64,000 bases of DNA from Streptomyces sp. WM6386 (GCF_000972385.1 NZ_JXTE01000014.1:70433-134432), one strand, 5' to 3'. Counted from the first letter of the stretch, positions 33,961 to 43,478 are shown. Notes: generated from the sequence alone by a model not told the origin. Translations and numbers: made by a program.

Positions 33961-35064
33961 TCACTCCTTCCCGAGGTCCAGCAGCCGGCGGGCGATGATG
34001 TTCCGCTGGATCTCCGCCGTACCGCCGTAGATCGTGGCCGCGCGCGAGTACAGGTACTCGGTGCGCCAGGTCGAGTCGCCGAGCTCCAATGCCCCCGGCA
34101 GCAGGTCCCGGGCGGTGTCGAACAGCCGCTGTTCCGCCGTGGCCAGGAGCACCTTGTCCACCGAGGTCTCCGGACCGAGCCGGGCCCCCTCGGCGAGCCG
34201 CCGCTGGGTCATGTGCGAGCGGCAGCGGATCGTGTGGAGGGCCAGATACGCGGCGCCCAGCGCGGCCTCGTCGGGCTCCGGGGTCTCTTCGAGCAGACGG
34301 TCCAGGCGGGTGTAGAGGTGGGCCACGCGGTGCCAGAAGCAGGTCGAGCGTTCATGCGGGAGCAGGTCCATCGCCAGGCTCCAGCCGTCCCCGGGGCGGC
34401 CGAGCATCCGGTCGGCGGGGACGACGACGTCGTCCAGGAAGACCTCCGCGAACTCGTCGACGCCGTGCATCGTGCGCAGCGGCCGGACCGTGATGCCCGG
34501 GGTGTCCATGTCGACGAAGAAGGCGGTGATGCCGCCGTGGCCGGGTGCGGTGCGGGTGAGGAGGACGCAGCGGGCCGCGTACTGGGCGAGGCTCGTCCAG
34601 ACCTTCTGGCCGTTCACCACCCAGGTGCCGTCGTCCCGGCGGGCCGCCCGGGTGGTCAGGGACGCCAGGTCGCTGCCGGAACCCGGTTCGGAGAAGCCCT
34701 GGCACCACTGTTCACGGCCGCTCAGCAGCAACGGGACCATTTCGGCGGCCAGTTCGGGAGGCGCGTACGACATCAGCGTCGGGACGAGAACCTCGACCAT
34801 CGAGTAGAGGCCGGGCTCGGCGAGGCCGCGGGTGGCGACCTCCTCGCCGAGCACCGCCCGGAACACGGCCGGCCCGCCGAGCCCCCTCACCTCGGCGGGC
34901 CAGCCGTAGCGCATCCAACCCGCCTCGAACAGGGCCCCGCGGACCCGGCCGAGCTGGGCGACCTGCGCGTCCAGGGAGTGGTCGGGGTTGGGGGAGAGGT
35001 CGTGTTCCGCGAGCCAGTCCGACAGGGCGGAGCGGAACTCCGCCACGGTCGCGTAGGCGCTCAT
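33961..35064 (-). CDS. Acyl-CoA dehydrogenase, large partner subunit (pair 3)
   Basis: A 367-residue partner with FSEPGSGSDLASLTT, GQKVWTSLAQYA and YGGTAEIQRNIIARRLL and without the GGxGxTxE strand. Start overlaps the end of the NTF2-like gene by 4 bp. The reversed gene order (large first) differs from pairs 1 and 2, so the three pairs are not simple tandem copies. Confidence 0.92.
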   Translation of the reverse strand: MSAYATVAEFRSALSDWLAEHDLSPNPDHSLDAQVAQLGRVRGALFEAGWMRYGWPAEVRGLGGPAVFRAVLGEEVATRGLAEPGLYSMVEVLVPTLMSYAPPELAAEMVPLLLSGREQWCQGFSEPGSGSDLASLTTRAARRDDGTWVVNGQKVWTSLAQYAARCVLLTRTAPGHGGITAFFVDMDTPGITVRPLRTMHGVDEFAEVFLDDVVVPADRMLGRPGDGWSLAMDLLPHERSTCFWHRVAHLYTRLDRLLEETPEPDEAALGAAYLALHTIRCRSHMTQRRLAEGARLGPETSVDKVLLATAEQRLFDTARDLLPGALELGDSTWRTEYLYSRAATIYGGTAEIQRNIIARRLLDLGKE

Positions 35065-35477
35065 ACGGCCGGGCGGTCGAAGGCGTGCGGGCGGCCCGAG
35101 TCGTGGGCGCCGCTGCGGCGGATGAACGTCATGGCACGCGTTCGCAGCCGCCAGCCCCGCGGAGTGCGCGTGTAGGTGTCGTCGTAGTAGCCGATCCGCA
35201 GGTCGTGGGTGGCGTGGTCGACGAAGCAGAGGGGCTGTGTGCCCTTCGCCGTGTCGCCGTCCGTCTCCTCGATGACCGGTGTCCCGGTGAGGAACAGTCC
35301 CTTGGGGGCGGCCGCCACCAGCGCAGGGAACTCCGTGAGGGGATAGGTGTCGCCGAAGGCGCTGTAGGTGCCGTCGGGGGTGAAGACCGTGAGCAGTGCG
35401 TCGATGTCGCCCCGGGTGATGGTCACCGCGTAGCGGGCCAGGAGCTGCTGGATCTCCACGAGGTCGTCAGTGGTCAT
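35061..35477 (-). CDS. NTF2/SnoaL-like protein
   Basis: A 138-residue cone-shaped alpha+beta protein of the SnoaL_4/steroid-isomerase-like superfamily (IQQLLARYAVTITRGDIDAL, VFTPDGTYSAFGD, WRLRTRAMTFIRR). Members are hydratases, isomerases or small accessory proteins. Its catalytic residues cannot be assigned confidently. It overlaps both neighbours, firmly embedding it in the dehydrogenase operon. Confidence 0.85.
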   Translation of the reverse strand: MTTDDLVEIQQLLARYAVTITRGDIDALLTVFTPDGTYSAFGDTYPLTEFPALVAAAPKGLFLTGTPVIEETDGDTAKGTQPLCFVDHATHDLRIGYYDDTYTRTPRGWRLRTRAMTFIRRSGAHDSGRPHAFDRPAV

Positions 35478-36012
35478 GGCCGCTCTCCTCCGGGACGGGC
35501 TGTACGCCGAACGTGTTGAACGCCATCGCCAGCACGGCGTAGGTCCCGACCGTGAACACCAGGTCCATCCGCTGGCGCTCGTCGAGATGTCCGGCGAGCG
35601 CCTCCCAGGTGCGGTCGGACAGTTCGGAGTGGTCCTCCAGTTCGTCGACCGCGGTCAGGACCAGGCTGTCCAGGGGCTTGTCCGCCTTGCCCCGGCCCGC
35701 CGCCTCGATCTCGGCCTCCGTCAGCCCCGCCTCCCGCGCCAGCTTCACGTGGTGGGCCCACTCGTACGCGCAGTTCCTGCGCCCGGCCACGCGCAGTGTC
35801 GCCAGTTCTCGCACCCGGGGCGGCAGCGTCGAGCGGAACAGGATGTAGGTGCTGAAGGAGAGGAACGCCTGCGTCAGATCGGGATGGCGGGCCAGCCGGG
35901 ACATCGCCGGGCCGGCGTCGTGCTCGTTGCGCATCCGCCTGGGGAGGAGCGCGGACAGCGCCTCGCGTGTGCGGTCGTCCCATTCCTCGTCCGGCAGCGG
36001 GGGAAGGCGCAT
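35467..36012 (-). CDS. Carboxymuconolactone decarboxylase/AhpD-like protein
   Basis: A 181-residue CMD-family protein (TLPPRVRELATLRVAGRRNCAYEWAHHVKLAREAGL). The AhpD CxxC pair is absent, having a single Cys followed by EWAHH, a form frequent in actinobacterial catabolic operons. Promoter-proximal gene of the operon with pair 3. AGGGAG lies before the ATG and perfect operator F lies 24 bp upstream. Confidence 0.88.
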   Translation of the reverse strand: MRLPPLPDEEWDDRTREALSALLPRRMRNEHDAGPAMSRLARHPDLTQAFLSFSTYILFRSTLPPRVRELATLRVAGRRNCAYEWAHHVKLAREAGLTEAEIEAAGRGKADKPLDSLVLTAVDELEDHSELSDRTWEALAGHLDERQRMDLVFTVGTYAVLAMAFNTFGVQPVPEESGHDH

Positions 36013-36032
36013 CCGTAACTCCCTTGGGCTGA

Positions 36033-36053
36033 GGCGAGAATGACATTCTCGCC
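36033..36053. promoter_or_regulatory. Perfect extended regulon operator F
   Basis: GAGAATGACATTCTC (36036-36050) with GGC/GCC flanks makes a perfect palindrome with 9-bp arms, the best site in the window, upstream of the CMD-like gene. Confidence 0.88.
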
Positions 36054-36097
36054 ATACGGCCTGAAGGTTTCCACGTCGGTGGTGAGGGCGTCAACCG

Positions 36098-36562
36098 TCA
36101 GGTGCGCAGCTTGCCGAAGTCCCAACTGATGACGTTCGCGGGCCGGATTCTGAGCCATGCGTGCCGTCCGTCGTACTGGAAGGGGCGCCCGCCCGCGTAC
36201 TTGGCCGCGAACAGCCGCTCAGGGTCGGCGAGTTCGTCCAGAGGCTCGCCTCTACGGGGTGTCTCGCCCACCACCTGGGCGCTTCCCAGCAGCTCCACGC
36301 CGCGCAGCCGCAGGAAGTCGAAGCCTCCGTCGTCGACGAGCACGCTGATGTCGGGATTGTTGCCGATGTCAGCCCAACGTCGGCTTTTTGTCAGGGAGTT
36401 GAGCCACAATGCCGTTCCGTCCCAGACGAACCAGAGCGCGCTCGCGTGCGGGCGGCCGCCCGGCCCCGCCGTCGCGACCCGGCACACCGGCTGAGCGCGC
36501 AGGAAGGTGTCCCGCTCCTCGTCCGTCATGGCGATCTTCGTGCCCCTGCGTTGACCGGGCAT
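36098..36562 (-). CDS. Pyridoxamine-5'-phosphate-oxidase-like (FMN/F420-binding) protein
   Basis: A 154-residue split-barrel flavoprotein (VCRVATAGPGGRPHASALWFVWDG, LTKSRRWADIGNNPDISVLVDDG) of the PPOX class that in actinomycetes often uses F420 for reductions. GGGAGGA before the ATG. Divergent from the aldehyde dehydrogenase operon. Confidence 0.88.
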   Translation of the reverse strand: MPGQRRGTKIAMTDEERDTFLRAQPVCRVATAGPGGRPHASALWFVWDGTALWLNSLTKSRRWADIGNNPDISVLVDDGGFDFLRLRGVELLGSAQVVGETPRRGEPLDELADPERLFAAKYAGGRPFQYDGRHAWLRIRPANVISWDFGKLRT

Positions 36563-36591
36563 GATTCCTCCCGCTCTTCGATGAATGCCTA

Positions 36592-36640
36592 ATTCTCGTG
36601 CACGGATGGTTGCTTCTCTTCTGATGAGAAGCTACTTTCC
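36592..36640. promoter_or_regulatory. Degenerate operator region before ALDH operon
   Basis: Contains a clean right half-site (ATTCTC, 36592-36597), a CTTCTC half-site (36613) and GAGAAGCTACTTTCC (36626-36640, 8 of 12). No full palindrome is present. It is the promoter gap of the long operon beginning at 36699. Confidence 0.35.
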
Positions 36641-36698
36641 ACCGCAGGCGGGGCCGTGGCAAGCCGGACCCCGCGTCACCCGGAAGAGATGGGGAGCC

Positions 36699-38153
36699 GT
36701 GAGTCTTTTCCATGAGGACCGGCTGTTGATCGACGGTGAACTCGTCCACGCGGGACACAGCTTCGAGACCGTCGATCCGTCCACCGGAAAGGTGCTGGGC
36801 ACGGCGTCCGACGCACAGGCCGCACATGTCGAGGCGGCCGTCGCCGCGGCCCGCCGGGCGTTCGACACCACCGACTGGATGCGCGACCGCGAGCTGCGAC
36901 TGCGCTGTCTGCGCCAGCTGTACCGGGCGCTGCTGGGGCACCGCGAGGAACTGCGCGAGCTGACCATCGCGGAGGTGGGCGCACCCCGCTCGCTGACCCA
37001 CGGCACCCAGCTCGACGAGCCGATCGAGCTGGTCAAGTGGTACGCCGACCTCCTGGAACGCTATGAGTTCCGCGAAGAGCTCGCCTTACGGGAGAGCCGC
37101 GGCCGGCCGCACCGCCGCTGGCTGGAGAAGGAGGCGGCCGGAGTGGTCGCCGCGATCCTGCCGTACAACTTCCCCAACCAGCTCGCCCTCGCCAAACTCG
37201 CCCCGGCCCTCGCCGCCGGCTGCACGGTCGTCCTCAAGGGCGCCCCCGACACCCCGTGGACCACACTCGCCCTCGGCCGGATCATCGCCGAGGAGACCGA
37301 CATCCCCGCCGGGGTCGTCAACGTCCTCACCTCCTCACGGCCCGAGACCGGCGAGCTGCTCACCACCCACCCCGACGTCGACATGATCAGCTTCACCGGG
37401 TCGACCCCGGTCGGCCGGGCCGTCATGGCGGCCGCCTCGGCCACGCTGAAGAAGGTGTTCCTGGAACTCGGCGGCAAGTCGGCGATGCTCGTGCTCGACG
37501 ACGCCGACCTCACCCAGGCCGCGATGCTCGCCGCCTTCACCGTCTGCACCCACGCGGGCCAGGGCTGCGGGATCACCTCACGGCTCCTGGTCCCGCGCGC
37601 CCGCCACGACGAGGCGGTCCAGCTGGTCGCCGCCATGCTCGCCCGGGTGACCTACGGCGATCCGACGGACCCCACCACCCACATGGGACCCCTGATCAGC
37701 GAACGGCAGCGGACCAAGGTGCACGGCCTGGTCGAGCGCGCCGTCACCGCCGGGGCCCGCCTGGTCACCGGCGGCCGGCCCGCCGAGCGCGAGGGCTTCT
37801 TCTACGAACCGACGCTGCTCGCCGACGTCGATCCCGGCTCCGAGATCGCCCGGGAGGAGATCTTCGGACCCGTCCTGGTCGTCATCCCCTACGACGACGA
37901 GGACCACGCCGTCCGGATCGCCAACGACTCGGTGTACGGCCTGTCCGGAGCGGTGCTCGGCGCCGACGACGACCGGGCGGTCGCGGTGGCGCGGCGGATC
38001 CGCAGCGGCAGTTTCAGCATCAACGGGGGCATGTTCTTCGGCCCCGACGCCCCGTTCGGCGGCTTCAGGCAGTCCGGCATCGGACGGGAGATGGGTGTGG
38101 CGGGGCTGGAGGAGTTCCTCGAGCTCAAGACATTCGGCGTCCCGGCCAAGTAG
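36699..38153 (+). CDS. Aldehyde dehydrogenase (NAD(P)+)
   Basis: A 484-residue class I/II-type ALDH oxidising an aldehyde to an acid. Active-site residues are present: Asn157 in LPYNFPNQ, Lys180, Glu256 in LELGGKS and nucleophile Cys290 in AGQGCGITS. The GTG start at 36699 is where homology begins, with GGAAGAG and GGGGAG upstream. It leads the longest operon of the window, running through the ABC importer to the dehydrogenase at 49131. Confidence 0.92.
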   Translation: MSLFHEDRLLIDGELVHAGHSFETVDPSTGKVLGTASDAQAAHVEAAVAAARRAFDTTDWMRDRELRLRCLRQLYRALLGHREELRELTIAEVGAPRSLTHGTQLDEPIELVKWYADLLERYEFREELALRESRGRPHRRWLEKEAAGVVAAILPYNFPNQLALAKLAPALAAGCTVVLKGAPDTPWTTLALGRIIAEETDIPAGVVNVLTSSRPETGELLTTHPDVDMISFTGSTPVGRAVMAAASATLKKVFLELGGKSAMLVLDDADLTQAAMLAAFTVCTHAGQGCGITSRLLVPRARHDEAVQLVAAMLARVTYGDPTDPTTHMGPLISERQRTKVHGLVERAVTAGARLVTGGRPAEREGFFYEPTLLADVDPGSEIAREEIFGPVLVVIPYDDEDHAVRIANDSVYGLSGAVLGADDDRAVAVARRIRSGSFSINGGMFFGPDAPFGGFRQSGIGREMGVAGLEEFLELKTFGVPAK

Positions 38154-38181
38154 CCGGGGACGGCACCGAGGAGGAAACCTC

Positions 38182-39570
38182 GTGAAGGTCCAGGCAATCC
38201 CCGCCGCCCTGCTGGCGGCCGCTCTGCTCGCCGTGGCCGGATGCGGCGGCCACGACGACGCCGGTGAGTCCGACGGCGGCGACGGCACCCCCACCAAGGC
38301 CGCGCAACAGGCGGCCACCGGCGACTTCGGTGATCTGAAGGGCCTCTGCGGATCCGGCACGGCGAAGAGCGCGCCCGCACAGGGCGTCACCGCCGACGAG
38401 ATCAAGGTCGGCGTCTTCTCCGACATCGGCTTCACCAAGAAGTCCGAGTTCGTGGACGCCGCGAAGGTGTTCACCTCCTGGTGCAACGCGGCCGGTGGCA
38501 TCAACGGCCGCAAGCTCGTCGCCACCACCCGCGACTCCAAGCTGATGGAGGTCCGCCGGCGCATGCTGGAGGCCTGCAAGGAGGACTTCGCGCTGGTCGG
38601 CGGCGGCGCGGCCCTGGACGCCCTCGGCGTCAAGGACCGGCTGGAGTGCACGCTGCCCGACTTCCCCGGCCAGGTGAGCCAGATCCAGAACAACGGATCC
38701 GACCTACAGCTCAACGCGACGGGCGGCGCGTCCTTCAACCGCTACGCGGGCTACTACGAGTGGCTCCTGAAGGAGGGCCATCCGGGCTCCGCGGACGCCA
38801 TCGGCACCATCGGCGGCGACGTCCCGGTCACCAAGGTCATCAACGCCGAGTCGCAGGAAGGTCTCCAGGCCGCCGGCGCGAAGATCATCTACAAGGACCT
38901 CTACCCCGCCCAGGGGGTGTCCGACTGGACGCCCTACGCCCAGTCCATCAAGAGCAAGGGCGTCAAGGGCCTCGTCTTCAACGGCGACTTCGTCAGCCTG
39001 GCCAAGCTGGAACAGGTCCTGACCGGCATGAACTACAAGCTCGACTGGATCGACGCCAACAACAACTCCTACGGCCCCGCATTCCTCCAACTCGCGGGCA
39101 AGTCCCTCGACTTCCAGAACAACCTGGCCGACCTCAGCGGTGTGTACCCGCTGGAGAAGGCCGCCGACAACCCCGCCACCGAGCAGATCGTCGCCCTCTT
39201 CAAGCAGTACGCCCCGAAGGCCCAGGTCACCCTGCCCGCCGTACGCGGCTTCGCGTCCTGGCTGCTGTTCGCCAAGTCCGCCAAGAGCTGCGGCGACGAC
39301 CTCACCCGCACCTGCGTCTACGAGGCGGCCCGCAAGGAGTCCGCGTGGACGGGCGGCGGACTGCTCGCCCCGGTCGACCTGACCACGTCGGATGCCGCGC
39401 TGACCTGCTTCAACATCGAGAAGGCCACCTCCAAGGGCTGGGAGCCCGCCGACTTCGGTCCGACCGACGGCGCCTACCGCTGTGACGCCGCCGCCTACAA
39501 GTTCAAGGGTGACTACGGCAAGCCCCTGACCCTGGCCGACGTCGGCAAGAGCATGAGCGATGTGAAGTGA
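38182..39570 (+). CDS. ABC transporter substrate-binding lipoprotein, branched-chain type
   Basis: A 462-residue extracellular lipoprotein (lipobox LLAVAGCGG, Cys about 21) of the LivJ/Peripla_BP_6 group: DEIKVGVFSDIGFTKKSEF, SWCNAAGGINGRKLVATTRD. Such proteins in catabolic operons bind aromatic or alicyclic acids as often as amino acids. GTG start preceded by GAGGAGG. It gives the importer its specificity. Confidence 0.9.
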   Translation: MKVQAIPAALLAAALLAVAGCGGHDDAGESDGGDGTPTKAAQQAATGDFGDLKGLCGSGTAKSAPAQGVTADEIKVGVFSDIGFTKKSEFVDAAKVFTSWCNAAGGINGRKLVATTRDSKLMEVRRRMLEACKEDFALVGGGAALDALGVKDRLECTLPDFPGQVSQIQNNGSDLQLNATGGASFNRYAGYYEWLLKEGHPGSADAIGTIGGDVPVTKVINAESQEGLQAAGAKIIYKDLYPAQGVSDWTPYAQSIKSKGVKGLVFNGDFVSLAKLEQVLTGMNYKLDWIDANNNSYGPAFLQLAGKSLDFQNNLADLSGVYPLEKAADNPATEQIVALFKQYAPKAQVTLPAVRGFASWLLFAKSAKSCGDDLTRTCVYEAARKESAWTGGGLLAPVDLTTSDAALTCFNIEKATSKGWEPADFGPTDGAYRCDAAAYKFKGDYGKPLTLADVGKSMSDVK

Positions 39571-39579
39571 CGTGAAGTG

Positions 39580-41691
39580 ATGGAACAGTTCCTCACCTTC
39601 GGGATCGTCGGCCTGAGCACCGCCGCCATCTACGCGATGATCAGCAGCGGCCTGGTCCTCACCTACGTCACCACCGGCGTGTTCAACTTCGCGCACGGGG
39701 CGGCGGGCATGCTGGCGGCGTTCTGCTACTGGCAGTTCACCGTCGGCTGGGGCTGGCCGGTGCCGGTCGCGCTCGCACTGGTGCTGCTGGTGCTCGCCCC
39801 GGGCTTCGGCCTCGCCGTGGAACGCATCCTGATGCGGCCCGTGCAGCGCCTCGGCGAGGCCGAACGGCTGGTGATGACGGTGGCGCTGCTCAGCGGCGCC
39901 ATCGCCGCCGCCCGCTGGATCTGGGACCCCAACGTCCCGCGCCCGCTGGAGGTCTTCTTCGCCGACCAAAAACCCTTCCACCTGGGCCCCGCCACCGTCA
40001 CCTGGCACCAGGCCCTCACCATGACCGTCGCCGTGGCCGTCGCGGCGGGCCTGTGGTTCCTCCTCAACCGCACCCGAACCGGCGCCGAGATGCGCGCCAC
40101 GGTCGACGACCGCGCCCTGGTACAGCTGACCGGAGCCGACCCGATCCGGGCCAGCCGCGTCGCCTGGATCCTCGGCACCCAACTCGCCGCTGTCGGCGGC
40201 ATATTGATCGCCCCGACCGTCGCCCTCGACGCCTCCCAGCTCTCCCTCCTCATCGTCAGCGCCTATACCGCCGCCGTCTTCGGGAGGCTCCGCAGCCTCC
40301 CCCTGACCTTCGCCGGCGCCATCGCCGTCGGCTGCCTGGAGAGCTACCTCACCGGCTACCTCCCCCAGAACGACTACCTGCCGGGCCTGCGCCTCGCCGC
40401 CCCCGCCCTGCTGCTCTTCCTGGCGTTGCTCGTCTTCCGCCATCCCCGTCTGCGCGGCCGGGACCACCGACTCGTCCAGGTCCCGGCCCCGACCCTGCGC
40501 GGCACGGCGGTCTTCGCGCTGTCGACCGTCGCGTTCGCGGTCGTCCTCGCCACCACCCTGGGCGAGGCGGACCTCGTCACCTACGGCCCGATCTTCTCCC
40601 TGGGCATCGTCGCCCTCTCCTACATCCCCCTGGCCGGGTACGCCGGACAGATCTCCCTTTGCCAGCTGAGCATGGCCGGCATCGGCGCGGTCGTCTGGGG
40701 ACACCTCGGCGCACACGGCGAGTCGTGGGCGCTGGCGGCCGCGATCGCGGTGTCGGCGGCGGCCGGTGCGCTGATCGCGCTACCCGCACTCCGCTTCTCC
40801 GGCGTGTATCTCGCCCTGGGGACCGCGGCGTTCGCGGTCGTCCTCGACCGCTGGATCTTCACCCTGCCCTCCTTCGAGGTGCTCGGCGTGCGGATCGCGC
40901 TCTTCGACCAGGGCTCGGTGGAGATGGCGGGCCCCGGCCTCTTCGGTCTACGACTCGACTCCGAGGCCGAGTTGATGATCCTGGCCGCCGTCTGCCTGGG
41001 CCTCGCATCCCTCGGCGTCGCCCGTCTGCGCCGCAGCGGGTTCGGGCGCCGACTGATCGCACTGAGGGACAGCGAGGCGGCGTACGCGACGCTCGGCGGC
41101 AACCTCCTGATCACCAAGGTGCTGGTGTTCTCCCTGTCGGCGGGCATCGCAGGTCTCGGCGGCGCGCTCTACGGCATGCAGCAACGGTCCATCACCGCCG
41201 AGCAGTTCAACCTCGTCGCCGGACTGCCCATCTTCCTGGTCGCCGTGATCGGCGGACTCGGTGCGGTGGGCAACGGCCTGTTCGCCGGCACGGCCTTCGT
41301 CGGCCCGAACCTCCTGATCGGCCTGGCCTCCTGGACCCAGAACATCGTCAGCGTCCTGCCCGCCCTGGCCGGCATGGGCCTCGGCCACAGCCCCCAGGGC
41401 ATCATCACCAGGTTCCGCCGGGAATGGGAGCCCCTGGGCCGTGACCGGATCGCCCTGCCCGCGCTGCTCGGCGGGCTGACACTGGGCTGGGTGCTGCGGC
41501 TCACCGACGTCGTCAACGGCTGGACGTTCCTGCTCGGTTCACTGGCCCTGGCATACGCCCTGCGTGGGTACGCGGCCGCCCGCCAGACCCCGAGGACCGA
41601 GCCGGACGTGCCGGTCGAGTGGTGGGGCGTACGGCGTCCCTGGCGCCCTCAGGACGGGGAGGTGCTGGCCCGTGCCACTGCTGGACGTTAG
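39580..41691 (+). CDS. Fused LivH-LivM ABC permease
   Basis: A 703-residue membrane protein joining both permease halves of a branched-chain-type importer. The N-terminal LivH part contains GVFNFAHGAAGMLAA and GAEMRATVDDRALVQLTG. From about residue 305 the LivM part begins, with LAGYAGQISLCQLSMAGIGA and RRLIALRDSEAAYATLGGN. About 16-18 hydrophobic helices are expected. ATG 39580 is preferred to the adjacent GTG 39577. It overlaps the ATPase gene by 20 bp. Confidence 0.9.
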   Translation: MEQFLTFGIVGLSTAAIYAMISSGLVLTYVTTGVFNFAHGAAGMLAAFCYWQFTVGWGWPVPVALALVLLVLAPGFGLAVERILMRPVQRLGEAERLVMTVALLSGAIAAARWIWDPNVPRPLEVFFADQKPFHLGPATVTWHQALTMTVAVAVAAGLWFLLNRTRTGAEMRATVDDRALVQLTGADPIRASRVAWILGTQLAAVGGILIAPTVALDASQLSLLIVSAYTAAVFGRLRSLPLTFAGAIAVGCLESYLTGYLPQNDYLPGLRLAAPALLLFLALLVFRHPRLRGRDHRLVQVPAPTLRGTAVFALSTVAFAVVLATTLGEADLVTYGPIFSLGIVALSYIPLAGYAGQISLCQLSMAGIGAVVWGHLGAHGESWALAAAIAVSAAAGALIALPALRFSGVYLALGTAAFAVVLDRWIFTLPSFEVLGVRIALFDQGSVEMAGPGLFGLRLDSEAELMILAAVCLGLASLGVARLRRSGFGRRLIALRDSEAAYATLGGNLLITKVLVFSLSAGIAGLGGALYGMQQRSITAEQFNLVAGLPIFLVAVIGGLGAVGNGLFAGTAFVGPNLLIGLASWTQNIVSVLPALAGMGLGHSPQGIITRFRREWEPLGRDRIALPALLGGLTLGWVLRLTDVVNGWTFLLGSLALAYALRGYAAARQTPRTEPDVPVEWWGVRRPWRPQDGEVLARATAGR

Positions 41692-42382
41692 CGCAGTGAC
41701 CGTCGCCTTCGGCGGAAACCGCGCCCTGGACGGCGTAGGCCTCCAGGCCGAACGCGGCCGGGTCACCGGCCTCATCGGACCCAACGGGGCCGGCAAGAGC
41801 ACCCTGTTCGACGTGGTGTCCGGGCTGCGCAGGCCCGCCACGGGCAAGGTCGTCCTCGACGGCCGGGACGTCACCCGTCTCGGCCCCGCCCGCCGCTCCC
41901 GGCACGGACTGGCCCGCACCTTCCAACGCCTGGAACTCTTCGGCCGGTTGAGCGTCCGCGACAACCTCCTCGTCGCCGCGGAACTCGGCCCCGACCGCCG
42001 ACGGGCACACGCGTGCGCGGACGGCATCCTCGGACGTCTCGGCCTCACCGGCATCGCCGACGCGAGCGCCGACACCCTGCCCACCGGAGTGGCCCGCCTG
42101 GTCGAGGTCGGCCGCGCCCTCGCCCTACGCCCCGGCCTGCTGCTCCTCGACGAACCCGCCGCAGGCCAGGACGGTGAGGAGACGGAGCGGTTCGCGGCCC
42201 TGCTGCGCTCGCTCGCCGACGACGGGACGGCCGTCGTCCTCGTCGAGCACGACATGGGACTGGTGATGGGCGTGTGCGACGAGGTGTACGTGCTCGACCT
42301 CGGCAAGGTCATCGCCATGGGACCGCCCGAGGTGATCCGCGCCGACGAGACCGTGCTGGCGGCCTATCTGGGGGACGCGTGA
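41672..42382 (+). CDS. ABC transporter ATP-binding protein, LivG-like
   Basis: A 236-residue ATPase with Walker A GPNGAGKST, LARTFQRLELFGRLSVRDNL, Walker B LLLLDEPAAGQ and the switch His in VLVEHDMGLVM. The signature loop is unusual, LPTGVARLVE instead of LSxGQ. GTG start with GGGGAGG about nine bases upstream. Confidence 0.92.
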   Translation: MPLLDVSAVTVAFGGNRALDGVGLQAERGRVTGLIGPNGAGKSTLFDVVSGLRRPATGKVVLDGRDVTRLGPARRSRHGLARTFQRLELFGRLSVRDNLLVAAELGPDRRRAHACADGILGRLGLTGIADASADTLPTGVARLVEVGRALALRPGLLLLDEPAAGQDGEETERFAALLRSLADDGTAVVLVEHDMGLVMGVCDEVYVLDLGKVIAMGPPEVIRADETVLAAYLGDA

Positions 42383-43086
42383 ACACCCTGCTCGAACTGC
42401 GCGCCGTACGCGCCGCCCACGAGGGCGTCACCGTCCTGCACGGAGTGGACCTGGCCGTCGCCGCGGGCCAGGTCGTGGCGCTGCTCGGCCCCAACGGCGC
42501 GGGAAAGACGACCACCTTGCGGGTCGCTGCCGGAATCCATCCCGCGCTCTCCGGTCAACTCCTGCTCGGCGGACGGGACATGACCGGAGCGAACCCGCGC
42601 GACCTCGCCCGGGCGGGCATCTGTCTCATCCCCGAGGGGCGCGGGGTGTTCCCCAATCTGTCGGTCCGCGACAACCTCCTGATGATGACCTTCACCGGCC
42701 GCGGTCGCGAGGAGATCGAGGAGACCGCGTTCGCGCGCTTCCCGGTCCTCGCCCAGCGGGCCGGACAGGCGGCCGGCACCCTCTCCGGCGGCGAGCAGCA
42801 GATGCTCGCCCTCGCCCGCGGACTGGCCACCGACCCCGCCGCCCTCCTCCTCGACGAACTGTCCATGGGACTGGCCCCTTTGGTCGTCTCCCGCCTCTAC
42901 GAACAGGTCGTCGAGATCGCCCGGCAGGGCGTGGCGGTCCTGGTCGTCGAGCAGTTCGCGGCGGCCGTCCTCGGCATCGCCGACCACGCCGCCGTCCTCG
43001 TACGCGGCCGCGTCCGACGCCAGGGCAGCCCCGACGACGGCCTGCGCGACGAACTGTCCGCCCTCTACCTGGGGAGTCCCGCATGA
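42379..43086 (+). CDS. ABC transporter ATP-binding protein, LivF-like
   Basis: A 235-residue second ATPase with Walker A GPNGAGKTT, the LivF-typical ICLIPEGRGVFPNLSVRDNL, signature LSGGEQQMLALARGL and Walker B LLLDELSMGLAP. GTGA overlap with LivG. With the fused permease and lipoprotein it completes a canonical four-part importer from only four genes. Confidence 0.93.
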   Translation: MNTLLELRAVRAAHEGVTVLHGVDLAVAAGQVVALLGPNGAGKTTTLRVAAGIHPALSGQLLLGGRDMTGANPRDLARAGICLIPEGRGVFPNLSVRDNLLMMTFTGRGREEIEETAFARFPVLAQRAGQAAGTLSGGEQQMLALARGLATDPAALLLDELSMGLAPLVVSRLYEQVVEIARQGVAVLVVEQFAAAVLGIADHAAVLVRGRVRRQGSPDDGLRDELSALYLGSPA

Positions 43087-43478
43087 CACCCACCGAGCCA
43101 CGTACCGACTCCCGTGCGGATCGCTTCGTCCGCGAACTCGCCGAGCTCAGGGTCCCCGATCCGGCCGCCGCCCGCTCCGCCCTGTGGCTCCGCGTCGGCG
43201 GCGCCCTGATGACCGTAGGGCTGGTGCTCGCGCTGTCGGCCTACCTCGTCACCCACAACACCCAGAGCCCCCTCGACCAGCGCGACGGCCTAGCCCTGGG
43301 CCTCGGCGGCATCGCCGCGACCGTCGTGGGCGCCGCGCTGTTCCTGCGCCACTCGCTCACCGGCTTCCTGCGGTTCTGGATGGCCCGCCAGTCCCACGAC
43401 CTCGCCGTGCTCGCCGACCGTCTGTGCGAAAGGGACCTGAACCATGACCTCACCAGCAGCGACGCTGCGCCCCGGTGA
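43083..43478 (+). CDS. Small membrane protein in importer operon
   Basis: A 131-residue protein with two transmembrane helices (WLRVGGALMTVGLVLALSAYL, cut here at residues 36-56, and GLGGIAATVVGAALFLRHSL) and a charged C-terminus. No named family recognised. It is coupled to LivF by ATGA overlap and overlaps the next gene by 35 bp. Confidence 0.8.
   Translation: MTPTEPRTDSRADRFVRELAELRVPDPAAARSALWLRVGGALMTVGLVLALSAYLVTHNTQSPLDQRDGLALGLGGIAATVVGAALFLRHSLTGFLRFWMARQSHDLAVLADRLCERDLNHDLTSSDAAPR

Noticed and set aside
38704..40716. 670-residue minus-strand frame opposite the importer genes
   Set aside because: Low-complexity antisense sequence; the plus strand carries clear lipoprotein and permease genes with start signals.
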